A stretch of 8,859 bases of DNA from positions 1-8,859 of the forward strand of contig JANOHV010000141.1 in assembly GCA_031406795.1 (NCBI GenBank), read 5' to 3'. The notes below the pieces were generated by a model. That model made no database searches, was not told the origin of the DNA, and saw only the letters and a program-made list of their open reading frames with translations. Source of the stretch: DATDCY01 sp031406795 [NCBI: Candidatus Rokuibacteriota bacterium]. Lineage in GTDB: Bacteria; JAUVQV01. The translations under genes and the position numbers were made by a program. How positions within the stretch are numbered: the stretch's first letter is position 1; every line of letters starts with the position of its first letter. Shown here in pieces: positions 4,536-8,859 of the stretch.

Positions 4536-5045
4536 ATGTGCGCTCGAGTGGTCATGACCCCCTGGTGGGCGAGTCCGGTCCAGACCCGCTGGTCGCTGCT
4601 CAACCAGCCGGGGTGGGTTCGGGTGACGTTGGCGGCAGGTTTCTTCGCGGCGCTCAACTGGATGATCTTCGCGCCTGCCAGTTCGTTCCGGGAAGTCCAC
4701 CTGTTCTTCGCCAACGAGGACAAACTTGCCCACGGCGCGATCTTTCTGACGCTGGCCTGGCTGGTGCGCTGGTCGGTGCCCGTGGGCGCGGCCCGGAAGC
4801 GATTCGATCGCCTGCTGCGTTACGGCGTGCCCGCGTCGCTGGTCCTGTATGCCTGCTCCACCGAGGTGCTCCAGCCGCTGGTCGGGGGCAAGGGCCGCCA
4901 GTTCGAGTGGCTCGACATGGCGAGCAACTTCACCGGCCTTTGTGCCGGCTGGCTGCTCTTCGGCGCGGTGATAGCAGGCGCGGAGGGCGGCTCGTCCGGG
5001 GCGCTCTCGCCGCGGGCTCCGGCCTTGAGCGGCGAGCCTTCCTGA
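4536..5045 (+). CDS. VanZ-like family inner-membrane protein
   Basis: A 169-residue membrane protein of the VanZ-like family, whose biochemical function is mostly unknown and which often lies in EPS loci. About four membrane segments are visible, near residues 28-46, 64-82, 96-113 and 128-148. Typical VanZ positions occur: NEDKLAHGAIF (60-70), STEVLQPL (108-115), then R121 and FEWLDMASNFTG (123-134). The reading frame is open from 4410, but the upstream part is basic and unlike the family. ATG at 4536 or ATG at 4554 are the likely starts, with neither having a strong RBS, so the start is uncertain by 6 residues. The tail after 150 is low in hydrophobics and looks variable. It is followed after 28 bases by the phosphatase gene, probably in one operon. 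Confidence 0.82.
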   Translation: MCARVVMTPWWASPVQTRWSLLNQPGWVRVTLAAGFFAALNWMIFAPASSFREVHLFFANEDKLAHGAIFLTLAWLVRWSVPVGAARKRFDRLLRYGVPASLVLYACSTEVLQPLVGGKGRQFEWLDMASNFTGLCAGWLLFGAVIAGAEGGSSGALSPRAPALSGEPS

Positions 5046-5073
5046 GATCGCCGCACTGTCCGCGGATACTCCG

Positions 5074-5808
5074 ATGGCCATGATCGATCTGCACAACCAC
5101 ATCCTCCCCGGCCTTGATCACGGGGCCGGCGACTGGGAAGAAGCGCTCCAGATGTGCCGCATCGCGGTCGAGGATGGCATCGGGACCGTCGCCGCGACGC
5201 CACACGTCAGCGATGTCTTCCCGAACTCGTCGGCGGGCATCGAGGCCGCGGTCGGCGAACTGCGGCAGCGCCTTCGGGACGCCGGTATTCCGCTCGAGAT
5301 CGTCGTCGGCGGCGACTACCACATCCGACCTAACCTGGCGCCGGGCAACGTGCTGACTCTCGGCGGTAACGGACGCTACTTCCTGCTCGAGTTCCCCTAC
5401 CAGGTGCTGCCGCAGCGCGCGGACACCTTCATCGGCATCCTGCTCGAGCGCGGGCTCGTCCCGATCGTGACCCACCCGGAGCGCACCGCGTCGCTGCAGC
5501 GCGACTGGCGCCGTCTGGAGCCGCTGGTGCGGGCCGGCGCGCTGTTGCAGATCACGGCGGGGAGTCTGCTCGGCGAATTCGGGCCGGCGGCGAGCGCGGC
5601 GGCGAAGCGCTTTCTGAAGAAGGGCTGGGTCCATCTGCTGGCCACCGACGCGCACTGGGCGCACGAGCGTTCGCCCCGCCTCGCGGGCGGGCGCGCCGCA
5701 GCCGCGCGGATCGTCGGAGAAGAGGCGGCGCGGGCGCTGGTGGAAACCAACCCGCGGGCGATCCTCGAAGGGCGCGATCTGCCGGGCGCCGCGGAGAAAA
5801 CGACGTGA
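5074..5808 (+). CDS. CpsB/CapC-family PHP tyrosine phosphatase
   Basis: A 244-residue PHP-domain protein like the CpsB/YwqE metal-dependent tyrosine phosphatases that dephosphorylate BY-kinases and so control capsule or EPS assembly. Predicted metal ligands appear in order: H7 and H9 in DLHNHILPGLD, H44 in ATPHV, D81 in GGDYHI, E106 in LLEFPY, H134 in VTHPER, D192 and H194 in LLATDAH. One departure from the family pattern is LPGLDHG, where most members have LPGxDDG; H16 replaces a likely metal-binding Asp. Start may be ATG 5074 or ATG 5080; the latter gives the family-like MIDLHNH start, and neither has a clear RBS. The stop overlaps the GTG of the outer-membrane protein gene (GTGA at 5805-5808). 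No BY-kinase gene lies in this window, so its substrate must be encoded elsewhere. Confidence 0.9.
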   Translation: MAMIDLHNHILPGLDHGAGDWEEALQMCRIAVEDGIGTVAATPHVSDVFPNSSAGIEAAVGELRQRLRDAGIPLEIVVGGDYHIRPNLAPGNVLTLGGNGRYFLLEFPYQVLPQRADTFIGILLERGLVPIVTHPERTASLQRDWRRLEPLVRAGALLQITAGSLLGEFGPAASAAAKRFLKKGWVHLLATDAHWAHERSPRLAGGRAAAARIVGEEAARALVETNPRAILEGRDLPGAAEKTT

Positions 5809-6989
5809 AATCATTGCGCGCCATTCCGATTCCCGGCCTGCTGACGGCCGCCATCTTCCTTCTGGCACCGGCGGGCGCGATCGCCGCGGAGGGCATTCAG
5901 ATCGGGCCGGCGCTGCTGTTCCCGGCCCTGGGCGTCACCGCGACGCACGACGACAACGTCCACCTGGCCTCGGAGAACCCCGAGAGCGGCTGGGTGACGT
6001 CGATTGCCCCCGCGCTGCGCCTGGAGCTGCCCGTGCGCCGCTTCACGCTGAGCGCCGAAGGCGGTCTCGATTTCCTGAGCTACCACGGCGTAGAAGAGCG
6101 GAACGGCGCGGACTGGTTCGTCGGCGCCGCGGTCGGCGCGGATTTTCCCGGCGGCTTGAGCTTCAAGCTCGCCGACCGGCACGCGAAGCGCTACCTGCCC
6201 GGCACGCAGGAGTTCGGCGACGGCGAGGACTTCACGCTGAACACGTTGAGCGCCAGCGTGGCCTACGCCATCCGGGACGCGCTGCGGCTGGAAATCTCCG
6301 GGAACCGCACGCAGCCCACCTTCGAGCTCAGCGTCCAGCGCGACCGCGTCGAGACCACGGTCCAGGCGGATCTGCACTGGAGATTCCGGCCGGCGCTCTC
6401 CGCGTTGATCGAGGCCTCCCAGGTGACCTACGCGTACGACTCTTTGAGCGCGCAGGACAACAGCGCGATCCAGGCCGCCGCCGGCCTGACCTGGGATGTC
6501 ACGTCACGGTCGGCCGGACTGGTCAAGGCGGGATTTCAGTGGAAACGCTACGAGGCGCAGGACCCCTCGCTCGGCACCGAAGACGGCAGCTACTACACGC
6601 TGCTGGCGGGGGTCAGGCACTCGTTCACCCGGCGGACGCTGCTGGGCATCGATCTCTCCCGCGCGTCGCGGGAATCCGATTACCCGCAGAACCCCTATTA
6701 CCTGAGGACGGCGGCGGCCGCGAGCCTCTCGCAGCGCTTCACGCCGAAGATCCATGCCCGCGTCGGCGTGCAGTACGGCAGTGACGACTACCCGAACGCG
6801 GTGGTGTCGGGGTTCGAAGCGGGCGAGCGGACCGACACCACGCTCGGCGGATCCGCGGCGCTGGGCTTCGACGCGACCCGGTGGCTCACGCTCGAGCTGG
6901 CGGCCGGCGTCGAGAGCCGCAACTCCACCATCGACAGTTTCGATTACGACGTCGCCCGGGTCTCGCTGAGCGCCAAGGCCGCCTTCTAG
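5805..6989 (+). CDS. Outer-membrane beta-barrel protein of the polysaccharide locus
   Basis: A 394-residue exported protein. A signal peptide covers about residues 1-27 or 28, with basic MKSLR, a hydrophobic core to about residue 23 and an Ala-rich cleavage site near AIAAEG. The mature part is alternating amphipathic beta-strands: ALRLELPVRRFTLSAEGGLD, LSASVAYAI, LRLEISGNR, TLLAGVRHSF, ARVGVQYGSDDY, LTLELAAGVESR and a final VSLSAKAAF. The terminal Phe is the usual BAM-recognition signature. It resembles the putative beta-barrel porin 2/EpsL-like proteins found in exopolysaccharide clusters. The GTG at 5805 overlaps the phosphatase stop, so translation is likely coupled. The role in polymer export or surface attachment is inferred from family and location. 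The exact subfamily is uncertain because barrel sequences diverge fast. Confidence 0.85.
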   Translation: MKSLRAIPIPGLLTAAIFLLAPAGAIAAEGIQIGPALLFPALGVTATHDDNVHLASENPESGWVTSIAPALRLELPVRRFTLSAEGGLDFLSYHGVEERNGADWFVGAAVGADFPGGLSFKLADRHAKRYLPGTQEFGDGEDFTLNTLSASVAYAIRDALRLEISGNRTQPTFELSVQRDRVETTVQADLHWRFRPALSALIEASQVTYAYDSLSAQDNSAIQAAAGLTWDVTSRSAGLVKAGFQWKRYEAQDPSLGTEDGSYYTLLAGVRHSFTRRTLLGIDLSRASRESDYPQNPYYLRTAAAASLSQRFTPKIHARVGVQYGSDDYPNAVVSGFEAGERTDTTLGGSAALGFDATRWLTLELAAGVESRNSTIDSFDYDVARVSLSAKAAF

Positions 6990-7187
6990 TCGTTCGCCGG
7001 CTCTCCGCGGTAACCCTTCAATGAACGGTGCCCCCATCAGTACCGCTCGCCCTGAGCCCGTCGAAGGGCGCTTGTATGAAGGGTTACCCTTCGTAAGCGT
7101 TGCCGGCTTGATTTCCCACCCCCGCTCGTTGCAGAATTCATCTTCTATCAGGCGGTGTCCGACGTTCAACAACGGGAGGGAGGCGAG
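6990..7187. other. Intergenic region after the barrel gene
   Basis: The region holds the inverted dispersed repeat (7004-7088) and then the leader of the peptidase gene. A weak promoter candidate, TTGATT (7108-7113) with CAGAAT (7132-7137) after 18 bases, is the best I can see. GGGAGGGAGG just before 7188 is the peptidase RBS. Confidence 0.35.
7004..7088 (-). repeat. Dispersed hairpin repeat, copy 2 (inverted relative to copy 1)
   Basis: A perfect 12-base inverted repeat, GGTAACCCTTCA (7009-7020) and TGAAGGGTTACC (7077-7088), frames an inner hairpin CGCCCT (7048-7053) with AGGGCG (7065-7070). Read on the - strand it matches positions 1-79: GCCCTTCGAC, GCTCAGGGCGA, CGGTACTGAT, CACCGTTCA and TGAAGGGTTA. 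The right arm continues into GAAGGGTTACCCTTC (7079-7093), itself nearly palindromic. It lies between the barrel and peptidase genes and could serve as a transcription attenuator, though no T-run follows. Confidence 0.8.
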
Positions 7188-8066
7188 ATGACGGAGCAGG
7201 GCAGGATTGTCCGCGGCATGGGCTGGTTGCCGGATTGGCCTGACATCCGCGACTACACCGCGGAACACGAGCAGATCGCCCCGCTGCTGGCGCGGGCGCA
7301 CATGCGCTCGCCGCGCAAGAAACTCCCCGCGAAGGCCGACCTGCGCGAATGGTGTCCGCCCATCGAAGACCAGGGGCAGATCGGCTCGTGCACTGCGAAC
7401 GCGGGGGTGGCGCTCGTGGAGTACTTCGAGCAGCGCGCGTTCGGCAAGCACGTGGATGCCTCGCGGCTGTTTCTGTACAAGGCGACGCGCAACCTGCTGA
7501 AACTCAAGGGCGACACCGGCGCGTATCTGCGCACGACGATGGGCGCGCTGGTGCTCTTCGGCGTGCCGCCGGAGAAGTTCTGGCCCTACGCCGAGAAGGA
7601 CGTCGAGAAGGAGCCGCCGGCGTTCTGCTACGCGTTCGCGGCGAAATACTGCGCGATGAGCTATTTTTCGCTCGACCCGCCGGGGACGAAACCCGCCACG
7701 CTGATCGAGAAGATCAAGACCTATATCGCGGGCGGCGTCCCGTCGATGTTCGGCTTCACGGTCTACACCTCGATCGAGCAGGCGGGCGCGGGCGGCGAGA
7801 TCCCGTTCCCGGGGATGAAGGAGAAGGTCTCGGGCGGGCACGCGATCGTCGCGGTCGGGTATGACGACGCGAAGAAGATCAAGAACAAGGAGCGCGGCGC
7901 GAAGCAGACCGTCGGCGCCTTCCTGATCCGCAACAGCTGGGGCGCGGGGTGGGGCGAGAAGGGCTACGGCTGGCTGCCCTACGATTACGTCGCCGCCGGC
8001 CTCGCCGAAGACTGGTGGACACTGATCAAGGCCGAGTGGGTGGACTCGGGGGAGTTCGGACTGTGA
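7188..8066 (+). CDS. Papain-like (C1 family) cysteine peptidase
   Basis: A 292-residue C1-family peptidase with all catalytic positions. The oxyanion Q62 and nucleophile C68 lie in [14 protein letters not shown]218 in [13 protein letters not shown], and N249 in [22 protein letters not shown]. The N-terminal [12 protein letters not shown] (12-23) followed by [10 protein letters not shown] is the usual leader of bacterial C1 members. It has no signal peptide or membrane segment, so it is probably cytoplasmic unless exported another way. I chose ATG 7188 over the upstream GTG at 7155 because GGGAGGGAGG precedes it and homology-like sequence begins there. Its stop overlaps the GTG of the epimerase gene (GTGA at 8063-8066), coupling a protease to nucleotide-sugar synthesis. 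Substrate and role are unknown. A structural homologue without activity is unlikely, given the complete active site. Confidence 0.9.
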   Translation: MTEQGRIVRGMGWLPDWPDIRDYTAEHEQIAPLLARAHMRSPRKKLPAKADLREWCPPIEDQGQIGSCTANAGVALVEYFEQRAFGKHVDASRLFLYKATRNLLKLKGDTGAYLRTTMGALVLFGVPPEKFWPYAEKDVEKEPPAFCYAFAAKYCAMSYFSLDPPGTKPATLIEKIKTYIAGGVPSMFGFTVYTSIEQAGAGGEIPFPGMKEKVSGGHAIVAVGYDDAKKIKNKERGAKQTVGAFLIRNSWGAGWGEKGYGWLPYDYVAAGLAEDWWTLIKAEWVDSGEFGL

Positions 8067-8859
8067 AGAATATTCTCGTCACCGGGGCCGCGGGTTTCAT
8101 CGGCTCGGGCCTCTCGCGGCGGCTGCTCGAGCGGGGCGACACCGTCGTCGGGCTCGACAACATGAACGACTACTACGACGTCACGCTGAAGCAGGCGCGG
8201 CTCGATCGGCTGCTGGCGCACGGCGGATTCACCCATGCGCGCATTTCGCTCGAGGACCGCGAGGCGATGGCGCGGCTCTTCGCGGAGCAGGGCTTCGACG
8301 CGGTGGTCAACCTGGCGGCGCAGGCGGGCGTGCGCTACTCGCTGGTGAACCCGCACTCCTACGCGGAGTCGAACCTGGTGGGTTTTCTCAACGTGCTCGA
8401 GGGGTGCCGGCACACGAAGGTCGGGCACCTGGTGTTCGCCTCGTCGAGTTCGGTCTACGGCGCGAACCGCGCGATGCCGTTCTCGGTGCACGACAACGTC
8501 GATCACCCGGTGTCGCTGTACGCCGCCACGAAAAAGGCCAACGAGCTGATGGCGCACGCCTACGCCTCGCTCTTCGGGATCTCCTGCACGGGGCTGCGCT
8601 TTTTCACCGTGTACGGCCCGTGGGGCCGCCCGGACATGGCGCTCTTTCTCTTCACGAAGGCGATCATCGAGGGGCGGCCGATCGAGGTGTTCAACGAGGG
8701 AAAGATGCGGCGCGACTTCACCTACATCGACGACATTGTCGAGGGGGTGGTCCGGGTTACCGACCGGGTCGCCGCGCCCGATCCGGCCTGGAACGGCATG
8801 CGGCCGGACAGCGCGACGAGCTACGCGCCGTGGCGGATCTACAACATCGGCAACAACGA
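8063..8859 (+). CDS. NAD-dependent sugar epimerase, UDP-glucuronate 4-epimerase-like (3' end beyond window)
   Basis: The first 265 codons of an extended short-chain dehydrogenase; the gene runs off the window. The NAD-binding GAAGFIG (8-14) follows MKNILVT. The segment [17 protein letters not shown] (32-48) is typical of UDP-glucuronate 4-epimerases of the LspL/CapI type. The Ser cluster SSSSVYG (127-133) and Y153-x3-K157 in YAATKKANE supply the catalytic triad. [17 protein letters not shown] and [13 protein letters not shown] are conserved downstream, and the last codons read [11 protein letters not shown]. Such enzymes invert C4 of UDP-glucuronate to give UDP-galacturonate for surface polysaccharide. 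The GTG start overlaps the peptidase stop, indicating coupling. UDP-GlcNAc or GalNAc-uronate specificity cannot be excluded from sequence alone. Confidence 0.92.
   Translation, partial: MKNILVTGAAGFIGSGLSRRLLERGDTVVGLDNMNDYYDVTLKQARLDRLLAHGGFTHARISLEDREAMARLFAEQGFDAVVNLAAQAGVRYSLVNPHSYAESNLVGFLNVLEGCRHTKVGHLVFASSSSVYGANRAMPFSVHDNVDHPVSLYAATKKANELMAHAYASLFGISCTGLRFFTVYGPWGRPDMALFLFTKAIIEGRPIEVFNEGKMRRDFTYIDDIVEGVVRVTDRVAAPDPAWNGMRPDSATSYAPWRIYNIGNN

Noticed and set aside
4930-5868. 312-codon - strand open frame opposite the phosphatase gene
   Set aside because: It is the antisense shadow of a gene with complete PHP metal motifs; no recognisable domain and an Arg/Ala/Gly-rich composition.
7048-7070. 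Rho-independent terminator after the barrel gene
   Set aside because: A good GC hairpin exists but no T-run follows, and the hairpin belongs to the dispersed repeat.
6504-7841. 445-codon - strand open frame opposite the barrel and peptidase genes
   Set aside because: Very Arg-rich composition typical of antisense frames in GC-rich DNA. Both opposing genes have clear family motifs, and the frame crosses the dispersed repeat.

Overview
The window looks like GC-rich chromosomal DNA from a Gram-negative bacterium, most likely a proteobacterium. The evidence is an outer-membrane beta-barrel protein with a signal peptide and terminal Phe, frequent GTG starts, strong G/C third-position bias in the right half, and a dispersed hairpin repeat of the CCTTCGAC...CTCAGGGCGAACGG type often seen in such genomes. 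No RNA gene, CRISPR array, transposase or integrase was found.

The left half (about 1-4416) is an accessory block of small modules. It begins with a dispersed repeat, then a decayed Uma2-family (DUF820) nuclease-like gene (183-519, +) and a convergent intact paralogue (656-1237, -). Three copies of a TTGACAAG...CCA(A/G)AAGAT box accompany these. Next comes a tandem array of type II toxin-antitoxin pairs on the + strand: Phd-type antitoxin plus PIN toxin (1385-2004), a second unrelated Phd-type antitoxin plus PIN toxin (2095-2744), a short fossil of another Phd antitoxin (about 2796-2850), and yefM-yoeB (2978-3480). On the - strand follows a minimal nucleotidyltransferase plus HEPN pair (4416-3497). 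In all four pairs the second gene starts inside the stop of the first (GTGA or ATGA). Each of the three + strand antitoxins has a TTGACA-like -35, a 17-bp spacer and a -10 overlapped or followed by repeated half-sites, as expected for autorepression. Pairs 1 and 3 encode unrelated toxins but share a nearly identical 22-bp upstream sequence, so the array seems to have been built or shuffled through common borders.

The right half (4536-8859) is a polysaccharide (EPS/capsule) region on the + strand. It holds a VanZ-like membrane protein, a CpsB/CapC-type PHP phosphatase, a translationally coupled outer-membrane beta-barrel protein, an inverted copy of the dispersed repeat, then a cytoplasmic papain-like C1 peptidase coupled to an NAD-dependent UDP-glucuronate-epimerase-like gene that runs off the window end. 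The phosphatase would control polymer length or export, the barrel would be an envelope or export component, and the epimerase would supply a nucleotide sugar. The role of the peptidase is unknown.

No wholly new system can be proven from sequence alone. The most noteworthy points are the shared border upstream of unrelated TA pairs, the antitoxin fossil, the HEPN protein without the R-X4-6-H motif, the near-canonical yefM operator, and the peptidase coupled to a sugar epimerase.
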